From contig BJHL01000009.1 of assembly GCA_014192545.1 (NCBI GenBank), positions 62,001 through 126,000 of the forward strand: 64,000 nucleotides of DNA, read 5' to 3'. Under the pieces are notes generated by a model. It made no database searches. It was not told the DNA's origin and saw nothing but the letters and a program-made list of their open reading frames with translations. This document shows positions 41,927 through 51,776 of the stretch, in pieces; the stretch's first letter is position 1; each line of letters begins with the position of its first letter. The position numbers and the translations under genes are program-made. Source of the DNA: Phycisphaerae bacterium. GTDB lineage: Bacteria > Planctomycetota > Phycisphaerae > Phycisphaerales > UBA1924.

Positions 41927-42205
41927 TTACGCTTCGGGACCGCCACCGCCGCCGCCAGGCGTCATCTGCGTTTTACGAACGCACTTGGCCTTTACCCACC
42001 TTTGACCCGGATGCGTCGGGTGAGTCGAAGGGAACGTTCCCGAGTCGCCCGAGCAAACCTCGTTGCTTGGGCACGGAGCCGCAGTAGTATCGCAGAGCGT
42101 CGCATCGTCTGGGTGACACTTTTGGCAGTTCCCGATACTTGCACCGGCTGCGGCCAGTGAGAGCCCGAACGCGATGACGGCTTTCAAACCAACTTGCTTG
42201 GACAT
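41927..42205 (-). CDS. Secreted Cys-rich peptide
   Basis: This 92-residue protein has a signal peptide (MSKQVGLKAVIAFGLSLAAA, cut near GASIG). The mature part of about 70 residues holds six Cys in NCQKCHPDDATLC, PCPSNEVCSG and KCVRK, and ends in a Gly-rich tail (GGGGGGPEA). CQKCH fits the CxxCH haem-c pattern, but the other Cys favour a small disulfide-bonded domain. The start is ATG 42205 with GAAAGG 9 bases upstream. It is the first gene of the pseudopilin operon. Confidence 0.7.
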   Translation of the reverse strand: MSKQVGLKAVIAFGLSLAAAGASIGNCQKCHPDDATLCDTTAAPCPSNEVCSGDSGTFPSTHPTHPGQRWVKAKCVRKTQMTPGGGGGGPEA

Positions 42206-42373
42206 AGTACCCATCCTTTCAATATGTCCCGCCCCATGCGGGACGAAAGTCAAGTTACCATAACCAAAAAAAAAAAAACAAGGGCCTTTCGACAAAAAGC
42301 GGACTTTTATTTGTCTATTTTCTGTGAAGGCACGACCAACCGATCTTGCGCCGTCGCAGGCTATCTTTCAGCA

Positions 42374-43543
42374 ATGCGTTATGCGATGATCATGGCGGGC
42401 GGAGCTGGTACGCGGTTGTGGCCTATGAGTCGCAAGGGCGAGCCCAAGCAATTGCTTCGGTTCATTTCGCGACCGGGTGACAAGAAGCCGCGTGCGCTGC
42501 TGGAACTTGCTGACGCGCGCCTTGATGGTCTCATCAAGCCCGAGCATCGCTACATCTGTACAGCCGAGGCGTATCGCGATGCGGTGAGCAAGTTGCTGCC
42601 CGAGTATGCGAAGGATCAGATTCTGGGTGAGCCGGCGGCGCGCGACACGGTGAACGCCGTTGGCTTCGCTGCCGCGATTCTCGCGAAAGAAGACGAAGAC
42701 GCGGTCTTTGCTGTGCTGACGGCAGACCACGTGATCGAACCCATGGACACGTTTCGCGAGCGCATGGACCTGGGCTTTCGACTTGTCGAGAACGATCCGC
42801 GGCGGTTTGTGACTTTCAGCATCAAGCCCACGTATCCCGCCACCGGCTTTGGATATGTCGAGCGCGGCACGCCGGTTCGTGATGCCAAGCAAGGCAAGCG
42901 AGCGGCCATCGATGGCGTGAAGGAAGAGGCGTATCACGTTGCGCGATTTGTTGAGAAGCCAGATCGCGCGCGAGCCGAGGTATATGTCGAGAGCGGCGAT
43001 TACGCGTGGAACAGCGGGATGTTTGTTTGGAAGGCGCAGACGTTCCTTGATGCGCTCAAGCAGTTCAAGCCTGAAAGCTATGAAGGGTTGATGGACATTC
43101 AGAAGGCGTGGGGCACGAAGAAATTCAAGGGCGTGCTGGAAGAGGTCTATCCGAAGCTGCCAAAAATCAGCGTGGATTACGCCGTGATGGAGCCGGTGAC
43201 GCGTGAAGCGCAGAAGGCCGAGAAAGCCGGCAAGAACGAAGCGCGGTTCAGTGTGTGCACGGTGCAGATGGACTTGCAATGGCTCGACGTTGGCAGTTGG
43301 CCCAGCTTTGCGGAGACTGTTTCGGCAGACAAGCAAGGCAACCGCGCGGCTGGCAGCGGCAAGACAGTGCAACTGGGCTCACGAAACACGCTGAGCGTCG
43401 CGAGCGAAGGCCACACGATTGCGCTGCTGGGTGTGCAAGACATCATCGTGGTTCACACGCCCGAGGCAACGCTGGTGATGCACGCGAGCAAGGCCGAGGA
43501 ACTCAAGCAATTGCATGGCATGTTGGATGATGATTTGCGGTAA
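42374..43543 (+). CDS. manC: Mannose-1-phosphate guanylyltransferase (ManC-type)
   Basis: This 389-residue enzyme makes GDP-mannose from mannose 1-phosphate and GTP. MIMAGGAGTRLWPMSRKGEP is the nucleotide-binding signature; GEPAARDTVNAVGFAAAILA, TADHVIEP, FVEKPDRA (the second catalytic signature) and DYAWNSGMFVWKA are further family segments. It is shorter than bifunctional AlgA/ManC enzymes because the C-terminal isomerase cupin is absent. ATG 42374 fits the usual N-terminus. It is divergent from the pseudopilin operon across an A-rich spacer. Confidence 0.93.
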   Translation: MRYAMIMAGGAGTRLWPMSRKGEPKQLLRFISRPGDKKPRALLELADARLDGLIKPEHRYICTAEAYRDAVSKLLPEYAKDQILGEPAARDTVNAVGFAAAILAKEDEDAVFAVLTADHVIEPMDTFRERMDLGFRLVENDPRRFVTFSIKPTYPATGFGYVERGTPVRDAKQGKRAAIDGVKEEAYHVARFVEKPDRARAEVYVESGDYAWNSGMFVWKAQTFLDALKQFKPESYEGLMDIQKAWGTKKFKGVLEEVYPKLPKISVDYAVMEPVTREAQKAEKAGKNEARFSVCTVQMDLQWLDVGSWPSFAETVSADKQGNRAAGSGKTVQLGSRNTLSVASEGHTIALLGVQDIIVVHTPEATLVMHASKAEELKQLHGMLDDDLR

Positions 43544-43666
43544 GAAGAAGTTCACCGCAAAGACGCGATGGGCGCAAAGAAAGACAAAAGACGTTTCTAC
43601 CGCTGAGGGCGCGGAGACCGCAGAGGAAGGCAGAGAAGCATGTGGGGATAAGGGAAGTGGTGCGCT
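43544..43666 (+). repeat. Dispersed phrase-type repeat
   Basis: TTCACCGCAAAGACGCGATG, then GCTGAGGGCGCGGAGACCGC and AGAGGAAGGCAGAGAAG: related to the 53-base repeats at 10843 and 11011 (HHGEHRE-style phrases) but more diverged. It has no coding function. Confidence 0.5.
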
Positions 43667-44143
43667 GTGATTGATACGAAGAACGTTGCGATTCGAGTAG
43701 TGAAGTTTGCGTCGCTGGATGATGCGTTGCGAGAAGCCGAGCGTCTTGCGGAGGCGGCGCGGGCGGGCACTTGCAAACAGCTTGGCAACTGGACGCCTGG
43801 CACGGTGTTTGGGCACCTCGCGTGGTGGATCGAAGTGATTGATCGCGGTGATGGGCCAACGCCGCCTTTGTTTATCCGGTTGCTCGGGCCGTTCATTAAA
43901 GGCCGATTGCTCAACGGCCCGACGCAGCGCGGGTTTCGATTGCCGGGTGCTCCGTCGGGAACGTACGGCGATGAATCGGTGGAACTTGAAGCCGGCCTTG
44001 AACGACTTCGCAAAGCGTATGCGAGGCTGCAGAATCAGCCGCTGCCGGCCAAGCATCCGGTGTTTGGGAAGATGAGCCGGGATGAGTGGCTGTTGCTGCA
44101 TCGCAAGCATGCGGAGTTGCATTTGGCGTTTTTGGAGGGATGA
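43667..44143 (+). CDS. DUF1569/DinB-fold protein
   Basis: This 158-residue helical protein has LGNWTPGTVFGHLAWWIEVI near residues 39-58 and a C-terminal KHPVFGKMSRDEWLLLHRKH followed by AELHLAF. The conserved His of GHLAWW and of HRKHAELH sit where DinB-fold proteins bind a metal ion. Many such proteins are thiol- or metal-dependent transferases, but DUF1569 members are uncharacterised. The start is a GTG at 43667. Confidence 0.8.
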   Translation: MIDTKNVAIRVVKFASLDDALREAERLAEAARAGTCKQLGNWTPGTVFGHLAWWIEVIDRGDGPTPPLFIRLLGPFIKGRLLNGPTQRGFRLPGAPSGTYGDESVELEAGLERLRKAYARLQNQPLPAKHPVFGKMSRDEWLLLHRKHAELHLAFLEG

Positions 44144-44256
44144 GGGGGAGGGAGAACGGAGAAAGGAGAAAGGGGTGAGTTTTCCGCGACTTCTTGTGTT
44201 CTCGGTTCTCGTCTCTCTGTTCTCTTCTCTCCGTTCTCTGTTCTCCGCTCCCCGCC

Positions 44257-45102
44257 TCAGAACGCCTCAGCGGGCGGCTTGGCTCGCAAGCGGCGGCTCA
44301 GAAACTCAACTTGCAATGTCTTCGCTTCATTCGCGATGGTGCCGAAGCCGCTGTGTTCTTGGGGGGCGCCGGTGGTGGGCCACGTCTTGACGTTGATCAT
44401 CGCCGCGTCGGCGCCGTTGATGGTGTAGTGATGGCGAAGCATGTCGAGAAACCGGCGTTGCACTTCCCAAGCAACAACTTGATCTGCCTCGCTATGCAGA
44501 ACGAGCAGCGGCAGTGGCCGAAAGCCCAGCAAGTGCTGGGCGGGATCGCTTTTTTCCACGCGGCGTGCATCATGTTGCACGGGCCAATGCGGCACGTTGG
44601 CTGGAGCATTCCAACTGGCGGGAAAGTACAGGCCTTCGAGCCAGCCGGTGGTGCTTTCAACTGCGGCGCTGACGAAGTCATGAGCATCGCACAGTCGGCG
44701 CAGCGCGGTCATGCCGCCAAGGCTCATGCCGCCTAGCGCGGTGCGTTCGAGATCAAAAACGCTTTTGAAGTTTGCATCAGCGAGGGCATCGGTCACGATG
44801 TCGATTTCGCTCGCGGCTTGATCGAGGACGTCGAGGGTTTTGGCGGGTTGATCCCAGCCTTCGATTGCGCGCTCGCCATGGCCTGGCAAGTCGATAGCGC
44901 AGACGGCGATGCCCGCGCGGATCAGTCGCAGGTATCGACCTGGGTCAAGTTCCTTGTTCACAGTGCGGCCGTGCAACCAGACCAATACCGGCGCGGGCGT
45001 TGACCAATCGGGATGGGCGAGCAGTACGGGAATGTCGCCGAATCGCGTGGTGCGAGTGCGTTGAGAGAGTGCGCTGGGGAGTTGGGCGAAGCGGGGAGTC
45101 AT
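44257..45102 (-). CDS. Alpha/beta-hydrolase
   Basis: This 281-residue soluble hydrolase has the oxyanion region LVWLHGRTVNKE, DLPGHGER, the nucleophile elbow GMSLGG (Ser as nucleophile), the acid within LVLHSEADQVV and a likely His near EHSGFG. The layout matches dienelactone-hydrolase-like or acetyl-esterase-like enzymes; the substrate is unknown. It starts 11 bases after the stop codon of the TerC-PGPGW gene and so is probably co-transcribed with it. Confidence 0.82.
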   Translation of the reverse strand: MTPRFAQLPSALSQRTRTTRFGDIPVLLAHPDWSTPAPVLVWLHGRTVNKELDPGRYLRLIRAGIAVCAIDLPGHGERAIEGWDQPAKTLDVLDQAASEIDIVTDALADANFKSVFDLERTALGGMSLGGMTALRRLCDAHDFVSAAVESTTGWLEGLYFPASWNAPANVPHWPVQHDARRVEKSDPAQHLLGFRPLPLLVLHSEADQVVAWEVQRRFLDMLRHHYTINGADAAMINVKTWPTTGAPQEHSGFGTIANEAKTLQVEFLSRRLRAKPPAEAF

Positions 45103-45113
45103 GGGGCAGAAGC

Positions 45114-46622
45114 TCAGGCTTTTTTGTCCTCTGCGTTCTTGCCTTCGAGGGGCTCATCCGTCATTTGCGTCGTCGTGGTTTGCGGCTTGTAGAAGAACGC
45201 GAGATAGCCCAGGAACGCTTGGCCAGCCAGCATTGGCACAGCACCGGCGATGACGAGACCCACGGGAATTGGCGTAAAAATGGCGACCAGCGCGGAGATG
45301 ACGAAGGTGCTTGCAACCAGTGCCACCAGCAGCCACGGGCCGCGTTTACGGGCTTCGGCAGCGGCGGCCATCGTCGCTTTTTCTGCGGGTTGGCGATACT
45401 TATTCACGATGCGGCGAGCCCACACAAACTCGCTGGCAAGCAGCAACGCGGCGATGAACAGTACCGGAATGCCAGGGCCTGGGCCGATGGCCATGAGGGC
45501 ACCGCCGATGAGTCCGATCACGCCGACGGTGAACACGATGACCTTGCGAACGGTCACGAGCGTGCTGCGAACGACGCGGTCGGCATCTTCACCCAAGGGC
45601 GAGATCTCGCTGCGTGTTTGGCGCGGATCAACAACCCATGCGACCAGCAAGCCGAAGAGAATGGCAAAACCCAGAAACGCGAGCTTTTGCGGGGCCGAGA
45701 GTTTCCAGCCGGCGGTCGCGTAGCCAGCAAGCGTGGCGCTGGCGGGCATGGCGATGACCACTGCGCTGTAAACCAGAATGGCGGCGAGGCCCAGTTTGAA
45801 ATAGCGAAGGCGATCAATCAGATTGGTGAGCACCGGAATCAGACTGCGAACCACCAGCATCGCGAAACACGAGCCGGTGAAAATCAGAAATGGTTCGCGG
45901 CTGAAAGCGAAACTGGCCGGAATCGAATCGATGGCGAGGAAGACGTCGGCCGTCTCGATGAGAATGAGTGGAATAAGCAGCGGCGTGATGGCGGGCTTGC
46001 CGCCTTGGATGGACAAGAGCTGAGTGTCATCGCAGCGCGTTGATGGGAAAACTTTGTTGATGAGGCGATACGCGAGATTCTTTTGCGGGTCGATATTCTC
46101 TTTTCGCACCAGCATCATGCGAAGAGCGGCGATGCCGAGTGCTGCGGCGAGAATGAAGCGGACCCAATCAAACGCGTGTACCAGTTCTCCCACACCCAAG
46201 ATGACCAACGCGCGGATGCCCAACGCGAGCAACATGCCCCAGAAGAGAATGCGATGCTGATACGCGGTGCGCACGCCGAAAGCAGCGAAAACCGCCGCGA
46301 TGACGAAGACGCTGTCGATGGAGAGAACAAGTTCGAGAATGAAAGCGGAGAGGTACTGGAGCGTGGCGTCGGTGCCGGTAAGAGCTTCGGTGTACCCGCC
46401 GTCTTTGACGCCCGCGCCCATGAATTTGAACTGGTAGAGGAAGAACACCGCAAACGTGAAAAGCATTCCCAAGACCAGCCAGCACGTGGCGAAGGCCACG
46501 TGCGTTCGGGCAGGCTCCGGAGCGTCAAGTTTGGTTGACTTTTTGAGCGCGCGCAGCACGAACAGGTCGAGGGCGACAAGACCAATCAGAACGGCGATGA
46601 AACTAAGCCAGAGAAGAGCCAT
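45114..46622 (-). CDS. TerC-family membrane protein fused to a PGPGW-type domain
   Basis: This 502-residue protein has a TerC/Alx core (about residues 1-340, seven to nine helices) with LELVLSIDSVFVIAAVF, AYQHRILFWGMLLALGIRAL and DVFLAIDSIPASF, the Asp-bearing motifs linked to manganese export. The second core motif is LSIDS, where its two neighbours have LS[VM]DN. The remaining about 150 residues add helices with the IGPGPGIPVLFIAALLLASE motif of the PGPGW membrane-protein family, and end in a charged tail. It lies 30 bases downstream of the second TerC gene. Confidence 0.85.
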   Translation of the reverse strand: MALLWLSFIAVLIGLVALDLFVLRALKKSTKLDAPEPARTHVAFATCWLVLGMLFTFAVFFLYQFKFMGAGVKDGGYTEALTGTDATLQYLSAFILELVLSIDSVFVIAAVFAAFGVRTAYQHRILFWGMLLALGIRALVILGVGELVHAFDWVRFILAAALGIAALRMMLVRKENIDPQKNLAYRLINKVFPSTRCDDTQLLSIQGGKPAITPLLIPLILIETADVFLAIDSIPASFAFSREPFLIFTGSCFAMLVVRSLIPVLTNLIDRLRYFKLGLAAILVYSAVVIAMPASATLAGYATAGWKLSAPQKLAFLGFAILFGLLVAWVVDPRQTRSEISPLGEDADRVVRSTLVTVRKVIVFTVGVIGLIGGALMAIGPGPGIPVLFIAALLLASEFVWARRIVNKYRQPAEKATMAAAAEARKRGPWLLVALVASTFVISALVAIFTPIPVGLVIAGAVPMLAGQAFLGYLAFFYKPQTTTTQMTDEPLEGKNAEDKKA

Positions 46623-46652
46623 GTGTGCTGCTAGGAACGGGAACGCGCAAGG

Positions 46653-47789
46653 CTATTCGGCTTTGGCGGGGTTGTCGTTGGCGGGTGGGTTGGCAGCAGC
46701 GAGTTTGCGCTGCTTGTTGGCATGCAGAAGTGATGCGCCGACGCCGATGGTGAGTGCACTGGCGATGGTGGCGAGTTTGACCCAGGTTGGCAGGTCAATA
46801 TGCCACATGTGCAAGAGCATGGTGACGCCGATGAACGCGAGAACGAACGCGAGGGCGGGCTTGAGATACTTGAACAATCCCATGGCTCCAGCCAAGGCGA
46901 AGTACAAGCTGCGCAGGCCCAAGATCGCGAAGACATTGCTGGTGAAAACAATGAACGGATCGCGCGTGATGCCGAAGATGGCGGGGATGCTGTCGACGGC
47001 GAAGATGACGTCGGTGAACTCGACGAGAACCAACACCAGAAACAGCGGCGTGGCGGCTTTGACGAGCGTGCTGCTGCCTTCTGTCTGTGGCACGCGGGTG
47101 ATGAACTTCTCGCCGTCCAACTGTGGCGTGACCCGGATGAACCGCGTCACGGCCTTGTAGACGAACATCTCTTCGGGGTTTGGTTCTTCGTCTTCGTTCG
47201 CAAGCACCATCTTGATCGCCGTGAAAATCAGGAATGCTCCGAAGATGTAGAGAATCCACTGGAAGCGCTCGACGGCGGCAGCACCAACGCCGATCATGAG
47301 CCCGCGCAAGATGAGTGCGCCCATGATGCCCCAGAAAAGTACGCGATGCTGATACTTGTTTGGAATGCGAAAGTACGTGAAAATCAACGCGATCACGAAG
47401 ATGTTGTCAACGCTGAGGGCGTACTCGGTGATCCAACCCGACAAGTACTGCAACGAGGCATCGCGAGCGAACGCATGAAAGTCGGTGATGGGTGGGCGCG
47501 ATTCGATGGGCGGCAGTTCAACGCCCGCAATCTTGGCCTCTCGCGCAGCGTCCATCGCGTGCGTGCTGAACTTGTGGGCGAACATCGTGCCGCGGTCACC
47601 CAGATCATGGAGATAAATCGCGTAGATCGCGCCGGCAAACAGAGCTCCGATAGCAACAAAGCAGCCGGTCTGGACAAGAGCCTGCTTGAGTGAAACCTCG
47701 TGGGCCTTGCGGTTGAGGACGAAGAGATCGAGAAAAAGCATGCCCAGCACGAGCGCGACAAAGAGGACCCAAAGAATGGTGTGAGACAT
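46653..47789 (-). CDS. TerC-family membrane protein
   Basis: This 378-residue protein, ATG 47789, has the full TerC motif set: YALSVDNIFVIALIFTYFRI, KYQHRVLFWGIMGALILRGL and FAVDSIPAIFGITRDPFIVF. A periplasmic insert (about 45-110) and a cytoplasmic loop rich in Asp/Glu (ANEDEEPNPEEMFVY) could bind metal ions. Family members such as Alx and MeeY export Mn2+. It is followed by a third TerC gene and a hydrolase gene with short gaps, so these probably form one operon. Confidence 0.9.
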   Translation of the reverse strand: MSHTILWVLFVALVLGMLFLDLFVLNRKAHEVSLKQALVQTGCFVAIGALFAGAIYAIYLHDLGDRGTMFAHKFSTHAMDAAREAKIAGVELPPIESRPPITDFHAFARDASLQYLSGWITEYALSVDNIFVIALIFTYFRIPNKYQHRVLFWGIMGALILRGLMIGVGAAAVERFQWILYIFGAFLIFTAIKMVLANEDEEPNPEEMFVYKAVTRFIRVTPQLDGEKFITRVPQTEGSSTLVKAATPLFLVLVLVEFTDVIFAVDSIPAIFGITRDPFIVFTSNVFAILGLRSLYFALAGAMGLFKYLKPALAFVLAFIGVTMLLHMWHIDLPTWVKLATIASALTIGVGASLLHANKQRKLAAANPPANDNPAKAE

Positions 47790-47859
47790 GTCCAAGCAGT
47801 GAACTCCGGAGATTCGGATGAGAATCGCGGGAGCTTAGTGCGCTTGAAGGTCGCACATG

Positions 47860-47884
47860 AAAAACCCCGCGAGATCGCGGGGTT
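47860..47884 (-). terminator. Intrinsic terminator of the upstream TerC gene
   Basis: CCCCGCGA and TCGCGGGG form an 8-bp stem, with five T after it on the minus strand. It separates the first TerC gene (47917-49131) from the next two. Confidence 0.9.
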
Positions 47885-47916
47885 GGTGAGAACGCTCTTG
47901 GTGCAAACACAAGTGG

Positions 47917-49131
47917 TTACGCTGGCTTCTTCGCGGTGTCGTCTTGGGGCTTGGCCTTCGCCGGAATCAGGATGCTCATAACCACCGCGAGCGTGAGTGT
48001 GACCAACACAGTGCCCAGCGACCAAGTCGTATCGATCTTGATGGACTTTTTGGCTTCCCAGGTTTGGCCGATCCATCCACCAAGCACATCGAGGTAAGGC
48101 GGCACGCTGAGCAGCAGCAACTTGACGCCTACAAACGCGAGAATCAGGATGAGGGCTGGCTTCAAGAAGCGGAACTTGGCGATGAGAGCCGCGAGGCAGA
48201 AGTACAGACTTCGCAGGCCCAGAATCGCGAAGATATTGCTGGTGAAGACGATGAACGGATCAGGCGTAATCGCGAAGATCGCGGGGATGCTGTCGACGGC
48301 GAAGACCAGATCGGTGATCTCGACCATGATGAGCGCGAGGAAGAGCGGCGTGATAGCCCACTTGAGGCTGAGCGTGCCGGGCGGCGGCGGGTCTTGCACT
48401 TCCTTGCCGGTCTTGGGGTCGATGCTGTACGTCGGAGCGAGCGTGCGCTTGGTGATGAAGCGCTGGCCGTCGAAGAACGTGGTGACGGGGAAAAACTTGC
48501 GGACGATCTTGACGACAGGGTTCTTGCCCGGATCGTTATCGCCTTCAACCAAGGCCATTTTTGCGGCGGTAACGAGCAGAAACAAGCCGAAGATGATGAG
48601 CACCCACATGTAGTTGGCGACGAGTGCGCCGGCGACAGCGATCATGCCGCCGCGCATGAGCAGCGCACCGATGATGCCCCAGAACAGCACGCGATGCTGG
48701 TACTTGTTGGGAATGGCGAAGTACGTAAAGATGATGGCGATGACAAAGATGTTGTCCATCGCGAGGGACTTCTCGACGATGTAGCCCGTGAGGTACTGCT
48801 TCGCAGCGGTTGCGCCGTCAACCAGTCCAGGCTCGATGCCTTTGTCGGTATACATGGGCGTGTCGACGCCCAGCCCCAGCCAGTGGGCGTTGTACGCGAA
48901 GTACACGAGCCCGGAGAAAGCAACGCCGCACGAGAGCCAGATGATGCTCCAGATCGTGGCTTCTTTGATCGTGACTTCGTGAGCGTCACGGTGGAAGACG
49001 CCAAGGTCCAGCGCGAGGAACGCGAGGACGATGCCGATGAAAATGACGTACGCCCAAACGCGAAGCGACGCCGGATCAGTTGCTGGCGCAACATCCGCCG
49101 CGGCCTGCGCGAGCATGAAAAACTCAGTCAT
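47917..49131 (-). CDS. TerC-family membrane protein
   Basis: This 404-residue protein begins with an N-terminal Ala-rich tail and has the TerC motifs EKSLAMDNIFVIAIIFTYFA, KYQHRVLFWGIIGALLMRGG and FAVDSIPAIFAITPDPFIVF. It is closely similar to the 46653-47789 protein, so the two look like a recent duplication. The cytoplasmic loop is longer (VKIVRKFFPVTTFFDGQRFI and a Pro-rich DPPPPG stretch). A strong terminator follows, so it is probably transcribed on its own. I found no manganese (yybP-ykoY) riboswitch upstream by eye. Confidence 0.9.
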   Translation of the reverse strand: MTEFFMLAQAAADVAPATDPASLRVWAYVIFIGIVLAFLALDLGVFHRDAHEVTIKEATIWSIIWLSCGVAFSGLVYFAYNAHWLGLGVDTPMYTDKGIEPGLVDGATAAKQYLTGYIVEKSLAMDNIFVIAIIFTYFAIPNKYQHRVLFWGIIGALLMRGGMIAVAGALVANYMWVLIIFGLFLLVTAAKMALVEGDNDPGKNPVVKIVRKFFPVTTFFDGQRFITKRTLAPTYSIDPKTGKEVQDPPPPGTLSLKWAITPLFLALIMVEITDLVFAVDSIPAIFAITPDPFIVFTSNIFAILGLRSLYFCLAALIAKFRFLKPALILILAFVGVKLLLLSVPPYLDVLGGWIGQTWEAKKSIKIDTTWSLGTVLVTLTLAVVMSILIPAKAKPQDDTAKKPA

Positions 49132-49502
49132 GATAAATTCCTACCAGATCGGGAACGACTCCAACCAACGCACAAAGCCGCCAGCCGAAGCCAGCCGCTT
49201 ACTCGACCTGCCAGAGTCGTACCCGTCGTAGAAAGCCGAACAACGTCGGCGAGCGCCACGTCGCGGTGAGGTGAAGAAGGTCGCGACGGAGGGCTGCTCA
49301 ATCAGCAGGAACGTGATACTACATCTTCGACCAGTGGAAGCAAGCAGATGGAAAAGAAAAGACGACGGACACCGATGTCTTGAATAGCTAGTCCCGCACT
49401 GTGGTCGACGCAAAGACGTGTTCACCCGTCCAAACGGCCAGAAGAAAAACACCTGCGAATATCCGCAGTTATTCGTCAGACTGCAAGTTGTTCACACCTA
49501 AT
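49132..49502. other. Gene-free leader region of the first TerC gene
   Basis: This stretch lies between the rpoD stop codon and the TerC start, both on the minus strand. Apart from the rpoD terminator at 49444-49468 I see no gene. Several GC-rich stems can be drawn near 49170-49260, but none matches a known riboswitch. Confidence 0.5.
49444..49468 (-). terminator. Probable terminator of rpoD
   Basis: On the minus strand CTGCG, six bases, CGCAG, then GTGTTTTTCTTC. The stem is short but the T-run is good, and it starts 35 bases past the rpoD stop codon. Confidence 0.6.
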
Positions 49503-51569
49503 TCAGGCATCGTCGCCGTTGTCGGTCAGTTCAATCTCAGCCATCAGGTCATCCGCCTCATCGTGCTGCATCGCGGCGTCCATCGCGCTCTCCAGCGCTG
49601 CGTCCATCAGCGGCGGGTTCGCGGCGTTCGCGGGCGAACCGGCTGCGTTACTACCTCGCGACCGCATTGCCTGAGCTTTCTGCGCTTCCGCACGCTCGTG
49701 GCGGGCCTCACGTTCGCGGGCCATGGTGCCGTCAACAAAGCCTTGCAACTTGCGAGCCCGCACCGGGTGCTGCAACTTGCGAATGGCCTTGGCTTCCACC
49801 TGCCGCACGCGCTCGCGCGTCACTTTGAAGATGCGACCCACTTCTTCGAGCGTGTACGTGTAGCCGTCACCAATGCCGTAACGGAGTTTGATGATCTCGC
49901 GCTCGCGGTACGTCAGCGTCTTGAGAACGCCTTCGATGCGATGCTTGAGCATTTCCTGAGCGGCCAGGTCTCCGGGCGCGCCGGCGGAGTCATCTTCGAG
50001 GAAGTCGCCGAAGTAACTATCTTCGCTCTCGCCCACAGGTTTGTCGAGGCTGACGGGGTGCCGGCTTATCTTCATCACGCGGCGCACTTCTGCGGGCGTG
50101 AGCGTTGCTCGCTCGGCGATTTCTTCGACCGTTGGTTCCACGCCGGTCTCTTGCTGCATCAGCTTCTGAATGTTGCGAATCTTGCCCATCGTTTCGATCA
50201 TGTGGACGGGAATGCGAATGGTGCGCGCATGATCGGCGATTGCTCGCGTGATTGCTTGGCGAATCCACCACGTTGCGTACGTGCTGAACTTGAAGCCTCG
50301 CTTGTACTCATACTTGTCGACGGCACGCATCAGACCCGTGTTGCCTTCTTGAATGACATCAAGGAAGCCGAGCCCGCGGTTGCGATACTTCTTCGCGATG
50401 CTGACCACCAGCCGCAGATTGCCGCCTGAGAGGTCGCGCTTGGCTTGCTCGTACTCCCAGAAGACCGTCGCGAGTTCACGTATCCGGCGCTGCAGTTCGC
50501 CCGGCTCTTCAAGCACAAGGCTGCGGAGGCCGTCGAGTTCGTCCTTCATCACTTCGATATCTTCAGGCTCAAACTGCTTCTTTTGCTTGCGATGGCGCAG
50601 CTTCGCCGAGAGCTTCTCGACTTTGTCCTCGGGTGTCTTCGCGAGTTTCAGATCGTGATCCAGCTCGATCATCTTCTTGCAAATAGCGCGGAGCTTGCGG
50701 AAAAGCGGAATCAACCGGCCCGTGCGCAGGCTGCATTCTTCAACCAATCTCGCCATGCGCGCCCGCCGTGCGGCCATGCGAAGCTTGATGGCGCGATACG
50801 TCTCGACGTTCTTCTCTTTGCGGGCTTGCCGGAGCGAAACCCAGTCGGCGCGATTGAGTTCCAGCAGTCGCTCGATGGTCGGAAGGTTGACAGGAATGCG
50901 CTTGAGCAGCTTTTCCTTCGCGTGTGCATCAGCCGTGCTGATGCGCATGGTGCGATCAAACGGCACTTCGCCTTTGCTCACGCTGCGCAGCAACTCGACT
51001 GCTTGCTGCACCACGTAATCGTTCTCAAGGCAACGCCGACGGAAAATCATCCGGCAGGTTTCGATCTTCTTCGCGAGACGCACTTCTTCATCGCGATTGA
51101 GCAGCGGAATCGAGCCCATCTGCGCCAGATACATGCGGATGGGATCATCCACACCCTTCGCGCTGGTTTCGGCAACCACATCGGCGATGTCTTTGTGAAT
51201 CTGCGCTTGCTCGGGATCAAGTTCCACAGGCGGATGCTCGCCATCGTGGATCGCCTTGCGCAGGTTGGCCATCTCGCCGCTGCGTTCGCCGCCGGAAACA
51301 CTCATGGCGCGGAAGAGAGCGGGCAAGACCGGCGCGGTCATGCCTGGGCCGCCCTGGTCCATGCTCATGCGATGCAAGCGGGCGCGCAGCTCAAGCTCAT
51401 CGATCATCTCGATATCAAGACGATCAACGACGACGAGAAGCTCATCAACGCGCGCAGCATCGACCATTTCATCGGGAAGGATGTTGTTCATCTCTTCGTA
51501 GCTCAGCCAGCCGCGACGACGAGCAACCAGCAAAAGTTGCTCCACGGCAGGATGCAGATCACCGTTCAA
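49503..51569 (-). CDS. rpoD: Primary sigma factor RpoD
   Basis: This 688-residue housekeeping sigma-70 has region 1.1 ([20 protein letters not shown]), region 1.2 ([20 protein letters not shown]), a long non-conserved insert (about 180-350), region 2 ([60 protein letters not shown]), region 3 ([13 protein letters not shown]) and region 4 ([37 protein letters not shown]). I prefer TTG 51569, with GAGAGG 7 bases upstream. An ATG at 51728 would add 53 residues with six Cys that look non-native. It is downstream of dnaG, as in the classic macromolecular-synthesis operon. Confidence 0.93.
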   Translation of the reverse strand: MNGDLHPAVEQLLLVARRRGWLSYEEMNNILPDEMVDAARVDELLVVVDRLDIEMIDELELRARLHRMSMDQGGPGMTAPVLPALFRAMSVSGGERSGEMANLRKAIHDGEHPPVELDPEQAQIHKDIADVVAETSAKGVDDPIRMYLAQMGSIPLLNRDEEVRLAKKIETCRMIFRRRCLENDYVVQQAVELLRSVSKGEVPFDRTMRISTADAHAKEKLLKRIPVNLPTIERLLELNRADWVSLRQARKEKNVETYRAIKLRMAARRARMARLVEECSLRTGRLIPLFRKLRAICKKMIELDHDLKLAKTPEDKVEKLSAKLRHRKQKKQFEPEDIEVMKDELDGLRSLVLEEPGELQRRIRELATVFWEYEQAKRDLSGGNLRLVVSIAKKYRNRGLGFLDVIQEGNTGLMRAVDKYEYKRGFKFSTYATWWIRQAITRAIADHARTIRIPVHMIETMGKIRNIQKLMQQETGVEPTVEEIAERATLTPAEVRRVMKISRHPVSLDKPVGESEDSYFGDFLEDDSAGAPGDLAAQEMLKHRIEGVLKTLTYREREIIKLRYGIGDGYTYTLEEVGRIFKVTRERVRQVEAKAIRKLQHPVRARKLQGFVDGTMAREREARHERAEAQKAQAMRSRGSNAAGSPANAANPPLMDAALESAMDAAMQHDEADDLMAEIELTDNGDDA

Positions 51570-51776
51570 GCAAGGCCTCTCTTTCGATGTCCCACTGATC
51601 CCGAACTGACAAAGAAAAAACGCGAGGCAGAGACACATTCCACACGGACAGAACTGACGAAACGGGCGAAAGTCTAGTGACTCGATGTTGACTGCGTTTG
51701 AAGATTCGTGCCGCTGCGTGTCGCTCATCTCGCCGAGTAATCGCTAACTTCCAACCCATCGACTACCAACCATCTG

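Noticed and set aside
41927-42205. Cytochrome c reading of the CQKCH motif
   Set aside because: Only one motif, very short mature chain and four other Cys; a disulfide-rich peptide is at least as likely, so haem binding is not claimed.
49132-49502. Manganese (yybP-ykoY) riboswitch ahead of the TerC genes
   Set aside because: I looked for the conserved GGGGAGUAG-type and CAACAUACU-type segments by eye and did not find them. A covariance search would settle it.
51570-51728. ATG-initiated N-terminal extension of RpoD
   Set aside because: The added stretch is Cys-rich and unlike sigma region 1.1; a good ribosome site precedes TTG 51569. It remains possible.
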